DNA from: Bradyrhizobium sp. AZCC 1721
GTDB taxonomy: Bacteria > Pseudomonadota > Alphaproteobacteria > Rhizobiales > Xanthobacteraceae
NCBI RefSeq assembly: GCF_036924715.1
Contig: NZ_JAZHSB010000001.1
Coordinates: 1,479,001 to 1,543,000 of the forward strand
Reading direction: 5' to 3'
DNA length: 64,000 bases
The position numbers and the translations under genes are program-made. Below are positions 23,173 to 32,002 of this stretch, in pieces. The notes below the pieces were generated by a model, which saw only the letters and a list, made by a program, of their open reading frames with translations, was not told where the DNA came from and did no database searches. Each line of letters opens with the position of its first letter. Position 1 is the first letter of the stretch.

Positions 23173-24047
23173 GATTGCAGAATTCGGCGCAGATGCGCCT
23201 CGCCCAAGACAATGACGTGGTCCACACATTCTCGCCGGATTGATCCAATGATTCGTTCGGCATAGCCGTTCTGCCATGGCGAGGCCGATGCGGTCGGTTT
23301 GTCCCGGATGCCCATGGCCCGCAGTCGACGTGTGACGACGGTGCCATAGATCCGATCCCGGTCGCGGATCAGGTAGCGCGGAGTCTCGTCCCAGGGAAAA
23401 GCCTCGGTTAGCTGGCGTGCAATCCATTCAGCTGTCGGGTTTGTTGTGACGTTGATCCAGACGAGCGCTCTGCGATCGAGCCGGAGGATGACGAAGCCAT
23501 AGAGCAGCTCGAAACCGATCGTTGGAACGACGAAGAGGTCCATGGCGGCGATGTCCGGCATGTGGTTGCGCAAGAAGGTTCGCCATTCCTGGCTTGGCGG
23601 CCCGCGTCGCTTGACCATGTACTTGGCAACGCTCGACTGAGCGACGCTAAAGCCGAGCTTGAGCAGTTCGCCGTGGATGCGTGGCGCGCCCCAAAGCGGA
23701 TTGTCGACGCTCATCCGCCGGATCAATCCGCGCAGCTCCATGTCGATCTGCGGTCGCCCTCCCTGTGGGCGCGACTTCCAACGCCAGTAGCCGCGAAAGC
23801 CGGCCCTGTGCCAACGCACGAGCGTCTCGGGCCGGATCATCGTGAGGACCTGCAGGATTGAGGGAAACCACCGCTACAGCTGGATCAAGAACCAGCCATC
23901 CTGGTTCGTCAGCCTGGCGCGACCATGCAGCCTGCGCCGCAAGACAATCAACTGATGTCGAAGCGCCGCGTTCTCCGCTTCCAGCCGCAACTTCGACTTG
24001 AAGGGCGAGGCCAGGACGGCTAGCACGAAACACAGCAGCCCGATCAT
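23163..24047 (-). mobile_element. remnant IS with rve-type transposase (nonsense codon, 3'-truncated)
   Basis: From ATG 24047 (MIGLLCFVLAVLASPFKSKL) the frame runs to a TAG at 23874-23876, where homologues have Tyr (LIQLYRWFPSIL), and continues in frame to about 23163. It shows GRPQIDMELRGLIRRMS, NPLWGAPRIHGELLKLG, then the integrase core with MDLFVVPTIGF, the second Asp in RDRDRIYG and Glu in YAERIIGSIRRECVDH. The C-terminus stops at ILQSYAR, where intact copies continue with YYNxxRTHRSL. Left IS end lost; right end probably near 24105. Confidence 0.8.
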
Positions 24048-24478
24048 TCCACCAGCTTAGGCGTTTCTATCACGTCATCAACTCGGATGGGGTTTTCGGT
24101 ACACACAACCTTTGCAGAAGCGATTTCCGGGATCCCGCCGGCAACGGCAGCCCCAGTCAGTGCGCCCGCTGTCAAGGGACGAGCACGGATGATGCGAGGG
24201 TCGTCCTCCGGGCTCAACAACCCAAGAGAGCCGCGAGGGCTTCCGCTCTGCGAGAGCCGCTCAGTCGTTCCTAACGGGAACGTCCTAGATCGCTTTGGTG
24301 AGTGTCCTGATCAGACGAGTAGCCGGCGTCACGGCTCTCATGCATACTGTGGTCGCCTCCGTGCCCCTCCAAAGTGTAGGTGCTGTTTCTCCAGCAAGTT
24401 GGCGCCTTACCGTGATTTGTTTCGATTTCTTTCGTGGTTCACCGCGTTAGCGGTGTCGATGCCCCGACCCGCTCGATT
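24048..24478. other. intergenic region with the probable 5' end of the IS
   Basis: The reverse strand up to about 24105 is probably IS leader. Beyond that no gene is supported: a reverse-strand stretch (EDDPRIIRARPLTAGA) looks weakly coding but has no start or ribosome site. Confidence 0.3.
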
Positions 24479-25261
24479 TCAGTGATCAGCCTGGCGGGCT
24501 TGAGAAGTCATCGGCTCCCATCGGCGATCGAGGGCAGGTGAGTTGTTGCTTGTCGATTGTGTCAGAAACGCGTTATTCATACCCCAGATTGCCGCTTGTG
24601 TCCGGTTCTGGACCCGGATCTTGCGAAGGATCGCTTTGACGTGGACCTTAACGGTGGCCTCTGTAATATCCATTTTTCGCGCGATGCATTTGTTGGAGTG
24701 GCCTTCGACCAGGCAGCGAAGGATCGATTTCTCGCGCTGGGAAAGGTGCGGCTCGATCCTATCCGCTGCTGCGAGGAGCATCGCCTGATCGTTGCGTTCG
24801 TCGCTCGATGCCGTCCCGCTCAAGTGTTCCCCCTCGGGATCGAGGACGAAAGACAGAAATGCGGGCGGAAAGATTTTTTCACCCATCATCACCAGTTCAA
24901 GGGATTTGATGAAAACATCGCACGTCATCACATCGACGAAATAGCCGTTAGCACCTGCCCGAAATGCTGAAGCCACCTCGCCTACCCCATATTGATCGGC
25001 CACGATCGCAATTCGCCCGCTCGGGTACTGATTTTTGAAAAGTTCGATTTGTTCAACGGCGGAGTCAAAGTTATCTCCTGTATGGACAATGAGAAACAAC
25101 AGCTGGTGTGGTGGGAGTTTGGTTGCGGGCAAATCATCGGCGCATAATGCCGAGGCTATGATACGGAAATTGACGGAGCGCAGGATACTAGCAAGTCCTT
25201 CTCTGAATAATATGCTTTTTCCAACAAGAATGGCTGCAAAAGATTGGCGGCGGCTCCGCAT
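24479..25261 (-). CDS. LuxR/NarL-type regulator with degenerate receiver domain
   Basis: A gggggagg site lies before the ATG. Residues 9-125 look like a receiver (AAILVGKSILFREGLASIL; RIAIVADQYGVGEVASAFRA), but the strand that should hold the phosphoacceptor reads LLFLIVHTGD, with no Asp at its end. The C-terminal HTH is typical (LSQREKSILRCLVEGHSNKC, then ATVKVHVKAILRKI). It probably binds DNA in a phosphorylation-independent way. It is transcribed away from a second LuxR regulator at 25720, 458 bases apart, and close to the exopolysaccharide island. Confidence 0.85.
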   Translation of the reverse strand: MRSRRQSFAAILVGKSILFREGLASILRSVNFRIIASALCADDLPATKLPPHQLLFLIVHTGDNFDSAVEQIELFKNQYPSGRIAIVADQYGVGEVASAFRAGANGYFVDVMTCDVFIKSLELVMMGEKIFPPAFLSFVLDPEGEHLSGTASSDERNDQAMLLAAADRIEPHLSQREKSILRCLVEGHSNKCIARKMDITEATVKVHVKAILRKIRVQNRTQAAIWGMNNAFLTQSTSNNSPALDRRWEPMTSQARQADH

Positions 25262-25719
25262 GGCAATCCTCCCCCACCCTTTTTTTCAAAAAATAAAGCG
25301 TACATCTGGGGGTCTCGAGCTGGACCCTCTCATTCATTTTTTTGTCACCGGGCGAGGTGTCTCTCCCAGTTGGAAATCCTGGTGTCGAACGTCTGTGACC
25401 GTTGCAGGTTGTGTCAGTTAGATTTCAAGAGCTCCCAGCTTCAGGTTTAGTGAACCTTTTATGAATACTAGAGGTGAATTCCCGATATCAATATATATCT
25501 TTGGTTATAGGCGGGAGGAGCAGGTGGTGATGGATGTTGTGGTTGTCGCAAGCGACAGCCAAGCAGCCTCGGGTCTCTCGTGACAAAATACTATGCGCTG
25601 TGATGTGCATTGCGCCGCGGCAAATTCAATGCTGCGCATGTTTCAAAAAAGGACGGCTCCAGGAAACATGCGCGGATGCCCGGCGTTAAATGGCTCAAAG
25701 GCAAGGCTAAGGAGCAGCC
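25262..25719. promoter_or_regulatory. AT-rich divergent control region between two LuxR-type regulators
   Basis: 458 bases with two regulators transcribed outward. Composition is clearly more AT-rich than neighbours, including poly-T/A runs at about 25278-25300 and gatatcaatatatatct at 25482-25498. Promoters for both genes and their operators must lie here, but I cannot assign exact -35/-10 elements. Confidence 0.45.
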
Positions 25720-26391
25720 ATGCAGTGCACGCGTGTGGTGCTCGCCGATCGCCATCCAGTGGTCATTCAAGGTTTGATGAGCGTACTCCGCGGGCAAAGT
25801 GGCTTTGAAGTTGTTGCGTGTTGCAGTGATGGAAAAAGCTGCTTGGAAGCGATTCGCAATTTGGTTCCGGACATCGCCCTTCTCGACATCTCAATGCCTG
25901 ACTTGACTGGGCTGGAGATCCTCACCATCGCTAACTCAGAGGGGCTTTCCACGCGGGTGATCTTTTTCACCGCATCTGTCGACGACCGCAAATTCGTTTT
26001 GTCAGCCGCGGCCGGCGCCTACGGCGTCATTCTGAAGGATGTGGCGCCTGAAATTCTCGTGCAGTCCTTGCGGCAGGTCGCGGCTGGCCGAAGGCTGTTG
26101 CCGCTTCCCTCCTGTAGTCAGGCTGCTTCTGAAGAACAAAGAAATATCGCGATTACGGAAAACGCGCTGGCTATGCTGACAGAACGCGAACGCCAGATTA
26201 TGCGGTTGGTGTCCGAAGGATTGTCGAACAAGGAAATCGGGCGCCGCCTGAACATTGCCGACGGCACTATCAAAGTTCATCTCCATCACATTTTTCAGAA
26301 GCTTGAAATCAGCAATCGGACAGTGCTCGCGGCGCTCGCCATATCGCGAAGCGACAATACTCCCCCTTTGAAATCAGGTACTCCCCCTTGA
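25720..26391 (+). CDS. NarL/FixJ-family response regulator
   Basis: The ATG follows aaggagcagcc. The 223-residue product has a complete receiver: VVLADRHPVV with the acidic residue, DIALLDISMPDLTGLE with phosphoacceptor Asp about 56, IFFTAS with Thr and GVILKDVAPE with Lys. The LuxR HTH follows (LTERERQIMRLVSEGLSNKE, then GTIKVHLHHIFQKL). A partner histidine kinase is not in the window. Position next to the exopolysaccharide island suggests it controls that island; this is inference. Confidence 0.88.
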   Translation: MQCTRVVLADRHPVVIQGLMSVLRGQSGFEVVACCSDGKSCLEAIRNLVPDIALLDISMPDLTGLEILTIANSEGLSTRVIFFTASVDDRKFVLSAAAGAYGVILKDVAPEILVQSLRQVAAGRRLLPLPSCSQAASEEQRNIAITENALAMLTERERQIMRLVSEGLSNKEIGRRLNIADGTIKVHLHHIFQKLEISNRTVLAALAISRSDNTPPLKSGTPP

Positions 26392-27521
26392 GATCAGGTC
26401 CCCTAGCTTCGCGGCGATTAAGACGCTTTCGCAGACGGCTCAATCCCACCCCGCGGGCGTGAGCAGCGCTGGCAAGATTGCGCTCAACATCATGATGATG
26501 GCCTCGACCAACTTCGCGGAAGTTTCGAAGCCCTTTGCGAAACGGCGCGGTGCCTTCGCGATTGTGCCGCAGAAGCAGTGGCAACCCTGGGGGAAATCTG
26601 CAATGAGCGTGTCGACCTGGAAGGGCACGACATGCTGCGCATGGTGTCACGACCGGATCCCGATCAGCTGCGCTAAGGCCGGCATTTCAACTGAGGCCGA
26701 GATGCGGCGCGGTTTCTGAGATCACTCCAAAGTGGGACTCGTCGGTTCAAGTGTTTTCCCTAACGGTGAGAGGAGGGGACGCCTAAGGGAGGGCTGGTCT
26801 ACGGAAGAGGTTTGAACAATGCGGGTTTGCGGAGCGGTTCGGGTCGGCTTGTTCACTGCATTCATTGCAGCGGCCTCGCTCGGCGAACAGGTCCGGGGAT
26901 GCCTCGCGTTCTTTGTGTAGCGGCAGAAAGGAGAGGAAGTGGCAGGACGGTACTGGGAGGCGTCGACCTGCCGTTGAATACCGCGGACTTCCCATCGTTT
27001 TTTGCTCTAGGCGCAGCCAACCAATCCGAACGTCATCGCTTTACGAATTCATTCACGACACCAGTCAATTTGATCAAGCGAGCCGTGGAATTCGTGCTGA
27101 CGGCCAATAGCGCGCAATTTGCGGCTTACGTTCTGGTCCTTGAGCACGTCCAGAGCATTACCTTGACGTTGCAAAAGGGCTCCGAGAATCTGTCGCCTGC
27201 AAACGTGTTAATTGGCACGAGGTCTTGGGCATATTCGCAAGAGGCGCTCGATATTTTTGCAGAACTTGATGCGCGAGTGAGCGGGTCGGGTCATCTACTT
27301 AATTGCAGCGACTGATCCTGCTACTCCCTTTTGATTACCTCTACTGCGAGATCGACAAACGACCGGTGAAGGCTGTGTCATAAGAAATCACTATGCCCTA
27401 GGACCAAACTTGAGTTATCGCGATTGTCTTTCAGACTGATGGGCTTGCAGGCTCTGGCTGGCTATTGAGGTGGCTCCAAGGACGGAAACCCAGTTTCCTG
27501 GTGGACCAACACACCGGTGAC
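26392..27521. other. 1.1-kb region with weak coding signals
   Basis: A frame from about 26422 to 26675 (+ strand) without start codon reads LDQLRGSFEALCETARCLRD and EICNERVDLEGHDML, which looks like the 3' end of a lost gene. At 26819-26920 a 33-codon frame with ggaagagg upstream gives a good signal peptide (MRVCGAVRVGLFTAFIAAAS) and then stops; the following sequence in another frame is open to 27315. This may be a broken secreted-protein gene. Nothing is recognised. Confidence 0.35.
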
Positions 27522-29294
27522 ATGACCACAGCCCATTCGGGGCGTTTCATCTCAAAGGAGGGCGCGTCGATTGCTTTTTTGCCAACCCATTGGCTGCCGA
27601 GGTCCAAATTGCCTAGGTTCAGAACATTCGAGGGCTCACGCCGAACAAGCAGAGGCGTTGCACGCGCATCTTTTGCTTTAGCAGTGTGTGTTCTGTGGGC
27701 TTTTATTGAAGCTGCGGCGGACAAGGGGCTATGCGGTGAAAGCGATACCCGCGCCCTCTCGTTCGTTGCACCAACCGAAATGGAACCCAAGATCGCGCGG
27801 TCTAACGCCTTGCGGGACAAATCCTTAGTGGTCCCGCGGGTCGTTGAAACGACGCTCGTCGGGCACAAGCAGAATCTCAAATCGGGCCGTGAGAAAAGCG
27901 ATGTTCTCGCAGATCGGCTCAAACCCATTCAACAGTTAGATGCAGCGCAGGGCGAAGCCGCGCAAGCGCCGCAATGCGCCCCGGCTTGCGAGCAAAGGCA
28001 CGCGCTTGAACATGGACAGAAGTGCGACAGTGCTGAAGTCCTTGCACGTGCACTTACCTCGTCACTCCGAGAAGAGCTCGATGCGATGCGATCCGCGACT
28101 GAAGCGGCAAGGATCAAGCAAAAGCAGGCGCTTGATCACGAGCGCGGCAGGGCAGACGCGCTTGAGCGTGAACTTGCCTCCCTCTGGGCAGAACTCGATG
28201 CCGCGCGGATCGCAGGCTTTGAAGACCTGAAAGCCACCGAGGCGGAGAGAAAGCAGAGGAAGGCGCTCGAACAGGAGCGCGGCAGGGCAGACGCGCTTGA
28301 GGGTGAGCTTGTCTCGGTCCGGGCAGAACTCGATGCCGCGCGGATCGCAGGCTTTGAAGACCTGCAAGCCACCGAGGCGGAGAGAAAGCAGAGGCAGGCG
28401 CTCGAACAGGAGCGCGGCAGGGCAGACGCGCTTGAGGGTGAGCTTGTCTCGGTCCGGGCAGAACTCGATGCCGCGCGGATCGCAGGCTCGGACGCCGTGC
28501 GAGCCACCGAGGCGGAGAGAAAGCAGAGGCAGGCGTTCGAACAGGAGCGCGGCAGGGCAGACGCGCTTGAGGGTGAGCTTGCCTCGGTCCGGGCAGAACT
28601 CGATGCCGCGCGGATTATAGGCCAGGAAGTTACGCCAGCCGCCGCGGCAGAGGTCGAGCAAAAGCAGACGATGAAACGGGAGCGAGACGGAGCAGAGGCA
28701 CTTGCGCGCGAACTTACCTCTGTCAGGAGCGAACTCGAAGCCGCAAACCGGCAGATCGCCGCCTTGAACGCTCTGCATGCCCTGCAATCACGCGAGCCGG
28801 CCGTTAATAGCTCGCCCGAGCGGATGGGCGAGCCCCCTTCGAGCACGACTGAGGAAAAGAGGCGCTCAGCGGAGCAGATCTCTGCGGCGGCCGCCGCTTC
28901 GACCCCAGGACGGTCGCCCGCTGAGCCAAAGTCGACCGCTCGCGAAGCCGCATCGGATTTTGATCCGGAAGTGGCCAGGGAGACAGAGCGATCTACGCCG
29001 GCGGACGCCGCTTCCTCTCGCTTCCACGTGGACGAACAGAGGCTGCTTGCTCGGGCAGACACACTGCTCCGGCAAGCTGACATTAGCGGCGCTCGCCTGT
29101 TACTCGAACATGCTCTTGAGCGCGGCAGCCCGCGAGCCGCCTTTATGCTGGCCGAGACTTATGACGCGCGCGTGCTGCAATCGTGGGGCGCAGGCGGAAT
29201 CTCGGGGGATCCTACGAAGGCGCGCGAACTATATGAACGAGCTCGGGCAGGCGGCATTGAGGATGCGAAGACGCGGATCGAAACTTTGAAATAG
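27522..29294 (+). CDS. large coiled-coil protein with tandem repeats and C-terminal Sel1/TPR-like segment
   Basis: The ATG at 27522 (MTTAHSGRF) is preferred; an upstream TTG exists. A hydrophobic segment about residues 48-66 (ARASFALAVCVLWAFIEAAA) suggests membrane anchoring with the rest in the periplasm. Residues about 130-440 are a long coiled coil with four near-identical 45-residue units (ERGRADALEGELVSVRAELD and following). A low-complexity linker leads to a helical C-terminus (ARADTLLRQADISGARLLLE; DPTKARELYERARAGG) like Sel1/TPR repeats. Similar proteins occur beside polysaccharide genes; a scaffold role is possible but unproven. Confidence 0.7.
   Translation: MTTAHSGRFISKEGASIAFLPTHWLPRSKLPRFRTFEGSRRTSRGVARASFALAVCVLWAFIEAAADKGLCGESDTRALSFVAPTEMEPKIARSNALRDKSLVVPRVVETTLVGHKQNLKSGREKSDVLADRLKPIQQLDAAQGEAAQAPQCAPACEQRHALEHGQKCDSAEVLARALTSSLREELDAMRSATEAARIKQKQALDHERGRADALERELASLWAELDAARIAGFEDLKATEAERKQRKALEQERGRADALEGELVSVRAELDAARIAGFEDLQATEAERKQRQALEQERGRADALEGELVSVRAELDAARIAGSDAVRATEAERKQRQAFEQERGRADALEGELASVRAELDAARIIGQEVTPAAAAEVEQKQTMKRERDGAEALARELTSVRSELEAANRQIAALNALHALQSREPAVNSSPERMGEPPSSTTEEKRRSAEQISAAAAASTPGRSPAEPKSTAREAASDFDPEVARETERSTPADAASSRFHVDEQRLLARADTLLRQADISGARLLLEHALERGSPRAAFMLAETYDARVLQSWGAGGISGDPTKARELYERARAGGIEDAKTRIETLK
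28140..28679 (+). repeat. four 135-bp tandem repeats inside a coding region
   Basis: Units begin at 28140, 28275, 28410 and 28545 with gagcgcggcagggcagacgc. Units 2-4 are almost identical at DNA level, including silent positions, while unit 1 and the flanking sixth-like unit at about 28680 have diverged. This indicates recent duplication or gene conversion of the 45-codon unit and possible length variation among strains. Confidence 0.85.
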
Positions 29295-29407
29295 GCATCG
29301 GCTTGTCGCCGACCGCCTCACGGTAGTCAGTTGGAGATGGCGATGCGCATTGCGCTCAGAGTTTTCTACGTTGGCGCTCGCTTGTGACTCGTCGAAAGGA
29401 GTGCCGA

Positions 29408-30388
29408 ATGACGATAATGATCACGGGGGGTGCCGGGTTCATTGGCGGTCATGCAGTTCTCGCTTTTCTCGATCGGGGTGAAATTCCGATTGTGCTGGAT
29501 GATCTGTCGACTGGTAACACAACGGCAGTTCCGCCAGGCGTCCCTTTCTTTGCCGGCGACGTCGGAGATACGGAGCTTGTACTGCGTCTCGTACAAAACC
29601 ATAAGATTGAGGCTATTCTACATTTCGCCGCCAAAATAGTCGTTCCGGATTCAGTCGCCGATCCGCTCAACTATTATCTCAACAATACGGTCAAAACACA
29701 TGCTCTGCTACAAGCTGCGGTGAGGGGAAACGTAAAGCACTTTGTTTTCTCTTCAACGGCTGCAGTCTATGGCAACCCAGGTTTTGCGCCCGTAAAGGAG
29801 ACAGCTGATCCAGCGCCGCTTTCGCCTTATGGAAGGTCAAAGCTAATGTCGGAGTATATGCTGGCTGATGTAGGCGCAGCACATGATCTGCGGTATGTGA
29901 TCCTGCGTTACTTTAACGTGACCGGAGCCGATCCGGCCGGACGACTTGGTCAATCGACACGAGGTGCGACGCACCTAATCAAAGTGGCACTGGAGACAGC
30001 GCTTCACCGGCGGCCTTACTTGAGTATTTATGGCAGCGATTACCCGACACCCGACGGGACATGCGTGCGAGATTACGTGCATGTTTCCGATTTGGCTCGT
30101 GCGCACCTTGCGGCGCTCGATTGTCTTCGGGAAGGTGGTGTGTCCCGAACGCTCAATTGCGGCTATGGACGCGGGTATTCGGTCAGAGAGGTTGTTGACA
30201 CAGTAAGGAGGGTCGCGGAAATTGATTTCGAAACTCGCCAAGCGCCCCGTCGGGCGGGAGATCCCGCCTCAATTGTGGCAAACAGCGAGCAACTCATGAA
30301 ACTGGGATGGAAGCCAGAATTAAATGATTTGCCAACAATGATTGAGCATGCCCACAACTGGGAAAAAAGGTTGACCGCGGTTACATAG
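29408..30388 (+). CDS. galE: UDP-glucose 4-epimerase
   Basis: The ATG at 29408 has aaaggag 6-7 bases upstream. The 326-residue short-chain dehydrogenase has the NAD-binding GGAGFIGGHAVLAF loop, the DDLSTGN cofactor segment, catalytic Ser in FSSTAAVYG and YxxxK in YGRSKLMSEYM, then LRYFNVTGADP and GTCVRDYVHVSDL for the sugar nucleotide. These motifs are specific for GalE/ExoB, which interconverts UDP-glucose and UDP-galactose in the cytoplasm. It would supply UDP-galactose to the exopolysaccharide island; it is the first enzyme at its left edge. Confidence 0.9.
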   Translation: MTIMITGGAGFIGGHAVLAFLDRGEIPIVLDDLSTGNTTAVPPGVPFFAGDVGDTELVLRLVQNHKIEAILHFAAKIVVPDSVADPLNYYLNNTVKTHALLQAAVRGNVKHFVFSSTAAVYGNPGFAPVKETADPAPLSPYGRSKLMSEYMLADVGAAHDLRYVILRYFNVTGADPAGRLGQSTRGATHLIKVALETALHRRPYLSIYGSDYPTPDGTCVRDYVHVSDLARAHLAALDCLREGGVSRTLNCGYGRGYSVREVVDTVRRVAEIDFETRQAPRRAGDPASIVANSEQLMKLGWKPELNDLPTMIEHAHNWEKRLTAVT

Positions 30389-30586
30389 TGGCGGGTTAAC
30401 CGTCCGTCTGGTGGAAATGTCTAGATTAATTTACCGGTTGAAATTGCTGCAGACCGCTCTTTTGCAAAACTCGGCGCGCGGCGGTGTCGTCTGCGCGGTA
30501 ATCTAGCCAGTTTACTGGGTGCGTCTGGGATCGCATCCCTCAGCCAAACTACTGATCCGAAATTCTTTCCTGCGAAATTGCGACGG

Positions 30587-31546
30587 CTACACGCGGACAT
30601 TCTGGCCAGCGCAGCCTCCCACGATGGCGACTTTGTCCCGGGTCTGTTTGCGCGGCGTGAGCCACAGAGCCAGGCATATCCCGACACCGAGCGCCGCGCC
30701 CGCGGTAAGCCCAAGTATCAAAGTGATAGAAGGCCCGGAAGGGATAAAGGTACTCTCGGCCGCAACAAATGACTGTCCTGTGACGAGACTGGCGGCATCG
30801 TCGTCAGGTGCATTACGCAAGGCGATCAGGCGATTCTGCAGAGTTTCCAGCCTCGTGCGCGCGAGAGCGTAGCTCGGGTGACGTACGCCGTATATCGAGG
30901 AAAGCTGGTTTAGTTCGCGCTCAGCGGCGGCCTGGGAATCAGATAATTGCTGCAACATCCGAGCGCGGAGGTATTCCAAGGCAACTGTGTTGGCGAGGGT
31001 GGTGGCCTGCTCCGGATCGCTTGCGGTAACCGCCACCGATATCAAATAGGAGCGCGGCGGGTTGGTCACCGTGACCATCCGCATCAGCCGGTTCGCTGCA
31101 AGATCGCGGGGCGTCGGCGTCGCCGCCTTCATACCGAGCGCTGCTCGCGTGCCTAAGAGCACGCGCCACATGGTCGACTCGCGTGCGAAGTCAGGATCCC
31201 TGTCAAGGCCAAGCCGAGCCACTGCGGCGCTGGCCGTCGTCGGCGAGCGGATGGCGCGTGCTACGCTGTCTACAAGTGCGACAGCATCCACGGTCGCGAT
31301 CGACTGGGTTTTGACGCCGGTGGCTGGCTCATCACGAATGAAGTTGAGCTGGATCATGGCTTGGCTCGAATAGCGTGGTCCGATTAGCACGAGCGCGATT
31401 GATGCGGCCGAAAGTGCCAGCAAAAGGATTCCTATAATCAGTGGTTTTTGATGCCAGAGAATTCCTAGCGTTTTGCGTGCGACTTCCTCGTAATAGGCTT
31501 GCGCAAGGATACCCTCATTTTTCTTAATCTTTAGCTGCGCTGTCAT
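30587..31546 (-). CDS. Wzz-type polysaccharide chain-length determinant (kinase-less)
   Basis: The ATG at 31546 gives a 319-residue product with a transmembrane helix about residues 34-55 (PLIIGILLLALSAASIAL), a periplasmic helical domain (TASDPEQATTLANTVALEYL; LNQLSSIYGVRHPSY) and a second helix about residues 275-297 (SITLILGLTAGAALGVGICL). This is the Wzz topology. The Walker kinase domain of ExoP/Wzc proteins is absent, so it works as a separate co-polymerase. A strong leader is missing, the ribosome site is weak. Function in chain-length control is known for the family. Confidence 0.8.
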   Translation of the reverse strand: MTAQLKIKKNEGILAQAYYEEVARKTLGILWHQKPLIIGILLLALSAASIALVLIGPRYSSQAMIQLNFIRDEPATGVKTQSIATVDAVALVDSVARAIRSPTTASAAVARLGLDRDPDFARESTMWRVLLGTRAALGMKAATPTPRDLAANRLMRMVTVTNPPRSYLISVAVTASDPEQATTLANTVALEYLRARMLQQLSDSQAAAERELNQLSSIYGVRHPSYALARTRLETLQNRLIALRNAPDDDAASLVTGQSFVAAESTFIPSGPSITLILGLTAGAALGVGICLALWLTPRKQTRDKVAIVGGCAGQNVRV

Positions 31547-32002
31547 TCTAGGCGTTCCAGGCTCCAAGGTTGCGGACCTTGCGGTTGGTTGGGGCAGCTC
31601 CTGACTGCGCTGATCGCAAGCCTCGTAGCGGCAACAGGGTGAACGTCTCGTAGCAGCAACAGAGTGAACGCCGGATCAGGCACGATGGAAAGGATTGCAG
31701 TCGGGGTAATCCGCAAGAGTTATGCCGGATGCCGTAGCGCCCAGTGCCCCTGCGCCCCACGCGCCTTGATTCCAGCTAACCTAGGTTGCTAACGCAAGAA
31801 ATTCTTGAAGACAGCGGGGTCGAATAGAACGCGGAACAAATTTGTGGCCCGGCTCTCGTCCGCGGCTTTCAGAAGTCCAGAAACAGGGTCGACGGCAAAT
31901 CCCCGTGATTCGCTGCATCTGTGTTGATTACCATCGTGGGCATGCGTGAGTCCTTGCCGGTTGGCCGGAGACGCTTGGTAGATAGCGCGTCAATTTCGAA
32001 GT
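31547..32002. other. intergenic region with a 25-bp tandem repeat
   Basis: No supported gene in about 455 bases. Two adjacent 25-bp units (31622-31646 and 31647-31671, ctcgtagcggcaacagggtg and ctcgtagcagcaacagagtg) differ at two positions. The leader and promoter of the Wzz gene should lie at the left end. Confidence 0.45.

Noticed and set aside
26812..27315. 167-codon frame as an intact gene
   Set aside because: The ribosome site and signal peptide belong to another frame (26819), and no family match exists; kept only as part of a weak region.
28062..29083. Long reverse-strand frames with repeated blocks
   Set aside because: Antisense shadows of the tandem-repeat coiled-coil gene; their repetition is explained by the forward repeats.
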